Shown here one piece after another: positions 7,285-14,972 of a DNA stretch of 64,000 nt. The DNA comes from an uncultured Clostridia bacterium (GTDB taxonomy: Bacteria > Bacillota > Clostridia > Christensenellales > Borkfalkiaceae), in assembly GCA_944343275.1 (NCBI GenBank), contig CALVMH010000007.1, forward strand, positions 1 to 64,000. The letters are read 5' to 3'. The first letter of the stretch is position 1, and each line of letters starts with the position of its first letter. The notes below the pieces were generated by a model that ran no database searches, was not told the origin of the DNA, and worked only from the letters and a program-made list of their open reading frames with translations. Position numbers and translations under genes: made by a program.

Positions 7285-8991
7285 TTACCTCCTCGACTGC
7301 GCAAGCGTTGCGATCTCCCGTCCGACCGCCGCCGCGATCTCTTCCGCCGTCGCCCCCGGGCTCGTCACATTGACCGTGACGTTGTACTGATCGGCATAGG
7401 TGTTGTCCGTATAAGACGCGCCGCCGCCCGAAGACGTGTACTTCGGAAGCTCATAGTCTCCGTTCATCACGCCGTTTGCGACCCCTGCGCCGTCGTAATC
7501 GGGCAGATTGTCGGGCACGTCTATTTCGTCCTTTGCGGCGTTGACAGCCGCCACAGCCGCCGTTATGCCCACCATGATGCCCGCCACGGCAATCCCCAGC
7601 GACCACGCCGAATGAAATGCCCCGAATGCGATCGCCGCGCCCAACAGTGCCGCCGTCAGGACGCCGATCACGGCGATCGTTCTCTGAATGCCGTTCATAT
7701 TGTTCCAATTCGTGATGATGGAGAAGACCGTTCCGATGACGGCGGCGAACGTTGCCGCAACGATCATGCCGCGCCCTATCGTGGAATTTAATTTTGAAAA
7801 GAGCGGGATCACCGCCTTCAATCCCGGGACCATCTTTCCGATGAGGATGAGCAGCGGGCCCGCCACGGCAACGATGCCGAGCAGGGCGAGGATGGTATCC
7901 TGCATCCCCGGAGAGAGGTTCTCAAACCACGCCGCAAGCTCTTCGAGCGCGGGGACGACGGATTCCTCGATGAACGCCACAACGCGTTCGATGATCGGCG
8001 CGAACGCCTCGCCGAGCTGCGCCGTGGCGTACTGCATCGTCACGGACAGACGGTTGAACGTATCGTCCAGCTCCGCAAGTTCCGCCGCCTCTTCGCCCGT
8101 GAGCGACGGCATGGCTTCAAATTCCGCGTTCCACTTGGCAAGGTCCGCCGCCCCCGCGTTGATATACGGCAGGAGCTGCGTGGCGATCTTATCGCCGAAC
8201 AGCTCGTTCGCATACGCCGTCTGCAAAGAGCCGTCTTCCACTTCGGAAAGCGCTTTGACGATGCCGTCGAACATCTCCTCATCCGAACCGAACTGCCGCG
8301 CGGAGATGCCGAGCGCTGTAAGCGTTTCCGTTGCCGCGTTCGCCGTTACCGTAGACAGGTCCGCCATGGCGGCGCGGGCGCGGATGAGCGCACGGGAGAA
8401 CGCCGTTGCGTCCACGCCCGATTGCAGCGCGAGATAGTTCCAGCGCTGCACCGTCTCGGCGGAGACGTCGAAGCGCTGCGTCATGTCGTCGATCTCCGCG
8501 CCCGTTGCCGCCGCGCTCTTTCCGATCGCCGCCGCCCCCGCGATCGCCGCCGCAGCCGCCGCCGAGAATACGGATACCTTCTGCCCCGCCTTTTCGATGG
8601 AATCCCCGAGCTTCTCGAACTTCGCGTTCAGCTGCTCGATCTTGATATTCTTGATCCGTTCCAACCCCTCGGCAGCCTTTGCGCCCTGCGTTTCGACCCG
8701 CGCCAGCTCCAACTGCAATTTCGCATAGTCGGACTTATCGAATTTCCCCGATTCGTCCATATGCTTCAACTGTGCGCGGAGCGCCTCCGCCTTTTCATCA
8801 CACAGCTCGATGGCGCGCTGGAACTGCCCCATCGCCTGTACGGCGCGGGTCTCGTCGTACTTGAAATCCAGACTTTTTTCCAGATCGTTCGCCGATTTCT
8901 GCGTCTGGTTGATCTCGCGGTTCATACCCTTCATGCTCTCCATGAAGGTCCTGGTGTCCACCCCGATCTTTATCGTGAAGCTCGTTGCCAT
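7285..8991 (-). CDS. Phage tape measure protein
   Basis: A 568-residue protein with an N-terminal coiled coil (about 15-130), an Ala-rich hydrophobic helix at about 140-165, and a hydrophobic region at 365-480 with several potential membrane-inserting helices. It has the usual position after the tail chaperone pair and before Dit. The family sets tail length; about 1.5 angstrom per residue would suggest a short tail of roughly 85 nm (a rule-of-thumb inference). The C-terminus is Gly/Thr rich. The start follows GGAGG. Confidence 0.9.
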   Translation of the reverse strand: MATSFTIKIGVDTRTFMESMKGMNREINQTQKSANDLEKSLDFKYDETRAVQAMGQFQRAIELCDEKAEALRAQLKHMDESGKFDKSDYAKLQLELARVETQGAKAAEGLERIKNIKIEQLNAKFEKLGDSIEKAGQKVSVFSAAAAAAIAGAAAIGKSAAATGAEIDDMTQRFDVSAETVQRWNYLALQSGVDATAFSRALIRARAAMADLSTVTANAATETLTALGISARQFGSDEEMFDGIVKALSEVEDGSLQTAYANELFGDKIATQLLPYINAGAADLAKWNAEFEAMPSLTGEEAAELAELDDTFNRLSVTMQYATAQLGEAFAPIIERVVAFIEESVVPALEELAAWFENLSPGMQDTILALLGIVAVAGPLLILIGKMVPGLKAVIPLFSKLNSTIGRGMIVAATFAAVIGTVFSIITNWNNMNGIQRTIAVIGVLTAALLGAAIAFGAFHSAWSLGIAVAGIMVGITAAVAAVNAAKDEIDVPDNLPDYDGAGVANGVMNGDYELPKYTSSGGGASYTDNTYADQYNVTVNVTSPGATAEEIAAAVGREIATLAQSRR

Positions 8992-9000
8992 ACGCCCTCC

Positions 9001-9656
9001 TTACAGCGCGTCAAAATCCGCCGCCGTTGCGGGCGTGATCCGTCGGACGCCCGCTTTCTGCATTTTTTCCTGTTGTTTCGCAAGCAGATATTCCCGCGCG
9101 CGGTCGATATGCACCGCGCATACCATGCTGCACGCATCGATGACGTGCAGCCCGCGCCAATCGATGCCCGCCTCTCCCAGCGTTTTTATCATCCTCAAAC
9201 TCAGCGGCATCAGGTGGCGACCGCGCGGAGCGGATTCACCGATCCTTTGATACAGCTCCGCCATCTCCGCCTGATGCCTTTTCAGTTTTTTTCGGACGCC
9301 TCGGAAAAGATCGCGTCGAACGCCGCGCGCAGGCGTCTGACGAGCTCCTCGAAATACTCCCGCTTCGAGACGTCGAACATTTTGACGAATTTCTCAAACG
9401 GCAGATCGGTTTCCAAAAAGCAGTAGATCGCTTTGAGCTGCGAGATGACGACGGAGATTTCGCGGCTGTGCGCTTCCTGAATGCGCCCGACGTAGTCCAC
9501 GATGCTCTCGCGCTGCGCCATCTCGGGAAATTTCGCCTCCCAGCGCATCTGCGCGGCGAGCGTTCCGTCCACGTTGATTTCGCGCTCTTCCGTTTCAAAC
9601 ACGCGCTGCCCGTCCACGATCTCGTCTCGCCTGACGAACGGTAATTTCAGTTTCAT
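9001..9656 (-). CDS. Tail assembly chaperone GT, -1 frameshift product
   Basis: Slipping by -1 at A AAA AAC (in phase with GAA AAA AAC TGA) bypasses the stop. Reading continues LKRHQAEMAELYQRIGES into the frame ending at 9001, giving a product of about 218 residues. The T part is helical and has no good independent start. G/GT frameshifting in tail chaperones is conserved in long-tailed phages, and the in-phase heptamer exactly at the stop supports it here. The two products are expected to bind the tape measure during tail assembly. Confidence 0.8.
9282..9656 (-). CDS. Tail assembly chaperone G (zero frame)
   Basis: A 124-residue, mainly helical acidic protein between the tail tube and tape measure genes, the position of lambda gpG. 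It starts MKLKLPFVRRDEIVDGQRVF after AGGAG, which resembles Firmicutes tail chaperones. It ends at a TGA placed directly after the slippery heptamer A AAA AAC (complement at 9285-9291), so some ribosomes should slip by -1 into the T frame. Confidence 0.8.
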   Translation of the reverse strand: MKLKLPFVRRDEIVDGQRVFETEEREINVDGTLAAQMRWEAKFPEMAQRESIVDYVGRIQEAHSREISVVISQLKAIYCFLETDLPFEKFVKMFDVSKREYFEELVRRLRAAFDAIFSEASEKN

Positions 9657-9790
9657 GACAGTTCTCCTTATGGGTGTACGGCGCGGCGAGAATTGCACTC
9701 GCCTACAAAATCTTTTTCGCCGATAGTCCCCGCGCCGCAAAGGGCGCGGGGTGTCAGGGGGGGCATGGCGATATGATGCCATTGTGTGAG

Positions 9791-10417
9791 CTAAACCGTC
9801 TTTGCCGCCGCCATCTTGGGCGTAGGGACGCTTTCAAGGAAGGTCGCGTAGTTCGCGTCGCCGGGGTTTGCACTCATCGTGAATACCTTCGTGCGCTGCC
9901 CGTTCGCATCCACGTAGTCCGCCGTTCCCTGCGCGTCCTTCTTGTAAATGCCGTAGCCCGTGTAGTTGTAGTCGAACGTGCTCAGCGTGATGCTGTCCTG
10001 ATTCTGCGTCAGGCTCTCGTTCGGTGGCACGACCACCGCGTTGAACACCCACACCTTCTTTTTGCGGGGCGGCTTGCCCTTCTCCTTGACCGTCGTCTCG
10101 AACCCGAAGTGCACGCGCTTGGCGTCCTTGACGGCGACCTCGTCCGTGCCGCCGTTTCCGTCGTCCTCGCGGAAGCCGACCGCCTTTTCAAATTCCGCGT
10201 CCCGCGCCGTCGCGCCGATCGCGCCCGTGATGCTCTGGTCCGCGTACAGAATATCTTGCAGCTCGCCGTCGCCGTACAGATTCTGGGTCTTAATGTTTCG
10301 GTCCTTGGAAAACGTGTTCATGTAGGTGAACGGCAGGACCGTGCTCTCTTCCCCGACGACGGCGTACACCGCATTCGCGACGTCGAACTGGGCAAGATCT
10401 TTTCCCGTTTTATCCAT
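9791..10417 (-). CDS. Major tail tube protein (phi13-type)
   Basis: This 208-residue protein starts MDKTGKDLAQFDVANAVYAV, the conserved opening of the phi13-family tail tube. It has a beta-rich body (FGFETTVKEKGK, KKKVWVFNAVVVPP, ITLSTFDYNYTGYG). The start at 10417 has AGGAGG upstream and overlaps the end of the HK97-gp10-like gene by 8 nt. It polymerises into the tail tube. A roughly 135-nt gap follows before the chaperone gene and holds a GC-rich hairpin (CCCCGCGCC..GGCGCGGGG), consistent with a higher transcript dose for this protein. Confidence 0.85.
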   Translation of the reverse strand: MDKTGKDLAQFDVANAVYAVVGEESTVLPFTYMNTFSKDRNIKTQNLYGDGELQDILYADQSITGAIGATARDAEFEKAVGFREDDGNGGTDEVAVKDAKRVHFGFETTVKEKGKPPRKKKVWVFNAVVVPPNESLTQNQDSITLSTFDYNYTGYGIYKKDAQGTADYVDANGQRTKVFTMSANPGDANYATFLESVPTPKMAAAKTV

Positions 10418-10820
10418 TTCTGATTTCCTCCTTGATGATCTCGATTGTCTTTGCCTGCTCCGCCTGTACCGTTTTGCGGACAAACGGATGCCCTTTTTTA
10501 CTGAATTCCAGCAGATCGAGGATCGGGATCTCCCCGGTGCCGTTCGTGATGCCGTCGCCCGGCTTCTTCGGACGCGACGCCGTGTTGTTGATATAGCGGA
10601 CATTCCTGTATTTGAAGTCCACTTTCCACGAACGCTTCACTTCGCCCGTGTCGACCGGCGTCGCCGCTTCCAGCGCCTGTTCCATATGCCGCGCCGCCTT
10701 ATCCAGCCCGCGGTCGACTGCGGCGTACACCTCTTCGGAAATTTCTCCGATCGCTTCGTCGATCGCCGTCGACAGCTCATGGAGCGTCGGTTTTAACGAG
10801 CCTTTCGATTTACGTGCCAT
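10410..10820 (-). CDS. HK97 gp10-like head-tail/tail completion protein
   Basis: A 136-residue basic protein with the family pattern ATPVDTGEVKRSWKVDF and the closing GHPFVRKTVQAEQ. This marks the HK97-gp10 family (tail terminator/neck components). The start at 10820 follows GGAG; the ORF overlaps its upstream neighbour by 11 nt and the tail tube gene by 8 nt, a tightly coupled cluster. Confidence 0.8.
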   Translation of the reverse strand: MARKSKGSLKPTLHELSTAIDEAIGEISEEVYAAVDRGLDKAARHMEQALEAATPVDTGEVKRSWKVDFKYRNVRYINNTASRPKKPGDGITNGTGEIPILDLLEFSKKGHPFVRKTVQAEQAKTIEIIKEEIRNG

Positions 10821-11199
10821 ACAAAAACTCCAAAGTCCAGCTGTACTGCGCTTCGCGGAGCGTTGTGTCATAGCCGAGATTGCGCGCCGTATAGCAAGCG
10901 CCGGACGCGTCGAGCAGCGCCTTCACCTTTCGGCGATTGACGTTGTGGATATCGTCCGAAAGCGCGCCCGTGCACTTGGAGACGAGCAGCAGGTCCGCCG
11001 AGTTGCGGCGGAGCATGGCGCGCCCGTCCCCGTACACGGCGGCAGCGTCCGTGACGTCCGTGCGGATGAGCAGATAGCTCTCCGGCACGTTCTCTTCCGC
11101 CTCGTCCATGGTCTGCTTGTAGATGGGGATCTCCGCCGCCAGCGGCTGCAAAAATGCCCACAGCGCGGACATGGTATCGTCCGAATCAAAGATTTGCAT
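10810..11199 (-). CDS. Tail completion / minor head-tail protein
   Basis: A 129-residue protein in the neck cluster between the head closure and gp10-like genes, the position of tail terminator (DUF3168/DUF806-type) proteins. It combines a helical N-terminus with beta strands (SYLLIRTDVTDAAAVYGDG, YSWTLEFLYGT). No catalytic motif is seen. It overlaps the preceding gene by 14 nt. The function is inferred from gene order. Confidence 0.6.
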   Translation of the reverse strand: MQIFDSDDTMSALWAFLQPLAAEIPIYKQTMDEAEENVPESYLLIRTDVTDAAAVYGDGRAMLRRNSADLLLVSKCTGALSDDIHNVNRRKVKALLDASGACYTARNLGYDTTLREAQYSWTLEFLYGT

Positions 11200-11542
11200 C
11201 TATCCACTCCTTGACCGCCCGCGCTGCGGCGGGATCGTTATACACGGCGACGTTCAGAAGCATCTTCGCGGGCGAACGCGCCTTCCCGAGCGTTCCGACG
11301 GCGTAGAGCGCGCCGTCGAACCAGAGATACTTTTCCCCGTCGTACTGCACACGATCGATCTCGACGCTGTTCGTGAGCCGAAAGCCCTGCACCTGCCCGA
11401 GCTGGGCGGTGTTGACGCCGACCAGCTCCACGGTCGCAGCGAGCGCTTTTGCCCGCGTGACGCGCTTTGTCCTGTCTCCGTTGACGGCGTTCTGCACGCT
11501 CTCCACGTCGGCAAGCACGACCTGTTTACGCCCCGTCAGCAT
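11186..11542 (-). CDS. Head closure / head-tail adaptor protein
   Basis: A 118-residue protein starting MLTGRKQVVLADVESVQNAV, with a beta-rich middle (VEIDRVQYDGEKYLWFDGALYAVGTLG) like SPP1 gp16/HK97 gp7-type connectors. It sits after the gp6-like connector gene, overlapping it by 17 nt. The start is uncertain, because an in-frame ATG 30 codons upstream would lengthen the overlap. It is predicted to close the portal channel and dock the tail. Confidence 0.6.
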   Translation of the reverse strand: MLTGRKQVVLADVESVQNAVNGDRTKRVTRAKALAATVELVGVNTAQLGQVQGFRLTNSVEIDRVQYDGEKYLWFDGALYAVGTLGKARSPAKMLLNVAVYNDPAAARAVKEWIDANL

Positions 11543-11846
11543 CGTCTTCCGCCTCCCCGTACCGCTCACCCTTCGTTTGGGCGGAGAGCGTATTGCGCAT
11601 GAGTATGATCGTCCGATTGCCCTCATCCGCATCCACGTTCCCCATCAGGACCTGCGCTTGCAACACGATGGCGGACATCCCGAGTTCAGTTGAAAGAATG
11701 CTGTCGGAAATATCGTTTGCGGCGATGATCGCCTGCGCGGTATCGAGCTTTTCCGTATAGTAGGCGTCGAGCTCCGTCCCGGGCGTCAGATCGCCGATCG
11801 CCAATTTGAATTTTGCGAGAAGCGCCGCCTTGTCGATCGCCGCCAT
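11526..11846 (-). CDS. Head-tail connector (gp6-like DNA packaging protein)
   Basis: A 106-residue helical protein (MAAIDKAALLAKFKLAIGDL, LDAYYTEKLDTAQAIIAAND, ILMRNTLSAQTKGERYGEAE) with the pattern of gp6-like connectors that form a ring beneath the portal. It directly follows the capsid gene, the standard place. The start has GAGGTGA upstream. Confidence 0.75.
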   Translation of the reverse strand: MAAIDKAALLAKFKLAIGDLTPGTELDAYYTEKLDTAQAIIAANDISDSILSTELGMSAIVLQAQVLMGNVDADEGNRTIILMRNTLSAQTKGERYGEAEDDADGA

Positions 11847-11861
11847 CGTTCACCTCGCGCC

Positions 11862-13079
11862 TTACGCCGTTTTCTGCACCAGCTTGACGAGCGCGCCCGC
11901 AACGCCCGTCGGCTTCCCGTCTGCAAGCGCCATCCCGCGGTAGACGACGGACCCGCTCATGAAGCCTGCTTCCTCGGAGCTTGCGATCTCGATGGGCTGC
12001 GCGAAGTTCATGACATACCCCGATTTCCAATCGCCGAAGTACATCTCGCCGTCCTTGACGTTTGCATCCAGACGGACGGGATACCCGAGCAGCACTCCCA
12101 CGAAGCCGTCCTCGATCGCACGCTCGAAGAGCGGACGCTTCTGATCGTCTTTGAGCTTCATGACGGTTGCCTTCATTTTGCGGTTGAACACCCAGACGGC
12201 GTTGTTGATAAAGCCCTCTCCGACGAGTGCTTCCAGATCGACCAGATTGTCGTAGGTGACCGTCGATCCGTTTGCGACCGGCACGCTGTTCGTCGCGTTC
12301 CACGTCTGCGCATCAAGCCCCGTTGGCTGATTGCTGCCCGTACCCGATATGACCGCCTTGTCGCACGCCGCGCGGAGTTTGCGGACGAGGGCACCCACAA
12401 GCCACGTCTCGAACGCGTCGATCGACATCCGCGCGACCTGCGCCGTGATCTTGATCGTCTTGATGAGCGTGTACGCTGCGAGCGATACCGCTTTCAGGGT
12501 ATCGTTGCTCGGCGTGCTGTCCGAGCCCTCGGATACCCATGCCGCATCGTTGACGACGTTTTCCACAGGGAAGCTCGTCAGCCCCGGAATATTCGTGAGC
12601 GTGATGAGCCCCAGCAGCGAATCCGATTCGCGGAGCTGCCCGATGATCATATCCATCGTCTGCGTAGGGATCGCTGCCCCTGCCGACGTCGACGCCGACG
12701 TCATTGCGCGCTTTTCAATATCCTCCAACGGCTTTCTCTGCAAGCGCTTGAAGAATGCGCTGCGATACTCCGCCGTTGCGGGAACGTCCGCGCGCTCCAT
12801 GCCGTCTTTGAAATGCAAAATATCGTTGTTCATGATTCCTCTCCCTTCTCCTTGATCTTTGTTTTTTTCCGCCGCAGCGGTGAGTTCGTCGCGGCGCTTG
12901 GTGCGGAGCGAAAGCTCCTTGTCGATCTCCTTGCGTTCGGCAGAGAGTTTCTCGAACTCTTCCGCCGAAATGTTTCCGCTGCGGTGCTCTTCGAGCCTGC
13001 GCTTCAATTCCTCGCGCTTTGCGGTGAGCTGTTCGATTGCGTTGTTTTCATCCCGCAGCATTTCGATGATGGGATCCAT
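11862..13079 (-). CDS. Major capsid protein, HK97 fold
   Basis: A 405-residue protein. Residues 1-75 are a coiled-coil delta domain that acts as internal scaffold (EQLTAKREELKRRLEEH...). From about residue 120 the HK97 capsid core follows (IPTQTMDMIIGQLRESDSLL, GAAWVSEGSD-like E-loop, GTGSNQPTGLDA, LLGYPVRLD). The adjacent prohead protease is expected to remove the delta domain. The C-terminus carries VVYRGMALADGKP, typical of Firmicutes HK97-like phages. Confidence 0.92.
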   Translation of the reverse strand: MDPIIEMLRDENNAIEQLTAKREELKRRLEEHRSGNISAEEFEKLSAERKEIDKELSLRTKRRDELTAAAEKNKDQGEGRGIMNNDILHFKDGMERADVPATAEYRSAFFKRLQRKPLEDIEKRAMTSASTSAGAAIPTQTMDMIIGQLRESDSLLGLITLTNIPGLTSFPVENVVNDAAWVSEGSDSTPSNDTLKAVSLAAYTLIKTIKITAQVARMSIDAFETWLVGALVRKLRAACDKAVISGTGSNQPTGLDAQTWNATNSVPVANGSTVTYDNLVDLEALVGEGFINNAVWVFNRKMKATVMKLKDDQKRPLFERAIEDGFVGVLLGYPVRLDANVKDGEMYFGDWKSGYVMNFAQPIEIASSEEAGFMSGSVVYRGMALADGKPTGVAGALVKLVQKTA

Positions 13080-13091
13080 GTTGTTCTCCTT

Positions 13092-13688
13092 TTATGAAAA
13101 ATTTTTGAGTTCTTCTTCCACGCGGCGCGCCATTTCCGACTGTGCGCGCAGCGTTTTCCGGCGTTCCTCTTCCATGGCGATGACGACCGTCTCCTTATAC
13201 GCAGGAAACGCCGTGATGGTGACTTCGGGCAGTTCCTCGATCTTGGTGACCGTGCGCGTGAGCGTGGACGGATTGACCTGATCGTGGGTGCGGAGCCAGA
13301 AGCTCATGCCGTCGACGATGCCCGCCTCGATGAGGTTGTACAGATCGCGCGCCTCCTGCGTATTGGGCAGGACGCATTCCATGAACAGCCCCGTCTCGTC
13401 CGTTTCCAGCCGCATATTCCTTCCCGTGCGCCCGAGCACGCGGTTCATATCGTGCCCGTAGAGCAGGAACACGTTGCGCAAGTCGACACCGTCGAGCGCC
13501 TGCGGCAGGATGATCTCCGTGATCTCGTCGTACCAATAATCCCATACTTTGGTGGGAGTATTGAACAGGATGGGATAGCCGCGGACGACAAGTTCCTTTC
13601 TGCCGTTCTCCGCCTCCCGCGCCTCCGTCCGAAATTCCACGGTGCGGAACTCCCGCTGCCGTTTGTGCGTTGCGTCAGGTTGCTGCAT
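13092..13688 (-). CDS. Prohead protease (HK97 family)
   Basis: This 198-residue serine protease carries the family motifs: LLYGHD (catalytic His), GMSFWL (catalytic Ser) and EVTITAFPAY. It matures the capsid by removing the delta domain and then itself. It sits between portal and capsid, overlapping the portal by 14 nt. Length is normal for the family. Confidence 0.9.
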   Translation of the reverse strand: MQQPDATHKRQREFRTVEFRTEAREAENGRKELVVRGYPILFNTPTKVWDYWYDEITEIILPQALDGVDLRNVFLLYGHDMNRVLGRTGRNMRLETDETGLFMECVLPNTQEARDLYNLIEAGIVDGMSFWLRTHDQVNPSTLTRTVTKIEELPEVTITAFPAYKETVVIAMEEERRKTLRAQSEMARRVEEELKNFS

Positions 13689-14970
13689 TTTTTCCTCCTT
13701 CCGGCGCCGATGAGCCGCCGCCCTCCGGTTTCTCCGTCTGACCGTCTGCGCCCGCCGCGCCGTTTTTTACGCTCTGATAAGCGTCCGCATTTTCTATGTT
13801 GACCGTATCGAGAGTTACCCTGTACTTTCGCCCCAGCCCATCGGGCAGCGGGGCATATCCGATCATTTCGCGCATCTCGTCGTTGTTCATCACACCGTTG
13901 CGCGATACAACGTTGAAGAACGCCGTCTTTGCCGAGAGTGTCGATACCTGCAGCCAGAACGTATCCAGCTCCAACCGGTTGCCGTGCGCCTGTTCCATGC
14001 GCGAAAAGATCTTGCCCGTGAATTCCTGTTCCACCTGCCGCGCGATCGGCTCGACATGATTCTTTACAAAGAGCTGATATTCGATTTCCGTCGCCTTGTT
14101 ATTGACGATATCCGCCGTGATGCCGAAATAGTTGTAGACGATGTCGATGACCAGCTTCATGAGATCACGGTTGACGTCGTTCTCGTTCCAGTTGATGGGC
14201 GTGATCTTCCACTGCGGATCGACGTAGGCGATCCCGCGTACCGACTTATCGAAACGCGCATCCAGATCGCGCATCGTTCCGTCCGCATCCTTCTCTTTCA
14301 GCTGTCCCTGCGCTGTCGGATCGGTCTGCATGATCGCCCGCACCTTGTTCGGATCCGCAACGGCGATCGCCTGCGCCGCAAGCGCCTGAATGACCATTTC
14401 ATACAGTCCGAGGTCGTTCTTCTGGCCGCCGCCCAGCGCAGAAAAACGGTTGAGATAGATGAGATCGCTCATGTCGTACGTCTTTCCGATTTGCCCGAAC
14501 GTGACCGTCGCGCGGTCGTCGTACAGCTTGAAGTCGTAAAAATCGTGCGGCAGCACATACAGCTGCGAGAGCCGCCCCGTACGCGATGAAAAGCGCGGCT
14601 CGACGAACACATTGGAATACAGCATCAGGGAAGTAATGAGATTTACCCAGAACTGCGACGCATTCTGCAACGGATTGGCGCGAACGTTGATGACGCGATC
14701 CTCCTCCCCTTCGAGATAGGTGACATTCCCGTCCTTGTCCTTGCGTTCAAAGTACTTCGGGATGATGGAGAAGATCTCCGCGAACGACTGGATCGCCGTA
14801 CGCACTTCCGGGATCTGATAGATGTTGCTCGCGTAGTTGTAGGCAAACCATCCCACGTTGTTGCCGTAGTACTCGTGAACGATCGTGCGGAGCTGCTCCC
14901 TCGGCGGCTGCTTCGGCTGCGGGGCGCTCCGCGCGAATGTGTGTTTGAAAAAGTCCAGAATTTTCCCCAT
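13675..14970 (-). CDS. Portal protein (HK97 family)
   Basis: A 431-residue protein with the HK97 portal pattern: a stem and wing region with VRTAIQSFAEIFSIIP, PHDFYDFKLYDD, an internal GIAYVDPQWKITPINWNENDV, and the clip-proximal RQVEQEFTGKIF. It forms the dodecameric portal ring through which terminase pumps DNA. It lies 2 nt downstream of the large terminase gene. The C-terminal 30 residues are Gly/Pro/Ala-rich and probably disordered. Confidence 0.9.
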   Translation of the reverse strand: MGKILDFFKHTFARSAPQPKQPPREQLRTIVHEYYGNNVGWFAYNYASNIYQIPEVRTAIQSFAEIFSIIPKYFERKDKDGNVTYLEGEEDRVINVRANPLQNASQFWVNLITSLMLYSNVFVEPRFSSRTGRLSQLYVLPHDFYDFKLYDDRATVTFGQIGKTYDMSDLIYLNRFSALGGGQKNDLGLYEMVIQALAAQAIAVADPNKVRAIMQTDPTAQGQLKEKDADGTMRDLDARFDKSVRGIAYVDPQWKITPINWNENDVNRDLMKLVIDIVYNYFGITADIVNNKATEIEYQLFVKNHVEPIARQVEQEFTGKIFSRMEQAHGNRLELDTFWLQVSTLSAKTAFFNVVSRNGVMNNDEMREMIGYAPLPDGLGRKYRVTLDTVNIENADAYQSVKNGAAGADGQTEKPEGGGSSAPEGGKNAAT

Positions 14971-14972
14971 GT

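Noticed and set aside
9236..9598. Minus-strand ORF overlapping the tail chaperone pair
   Set aside because: It is in the third frame, Arg/Ser-rich, and neither the G nor the T frame.
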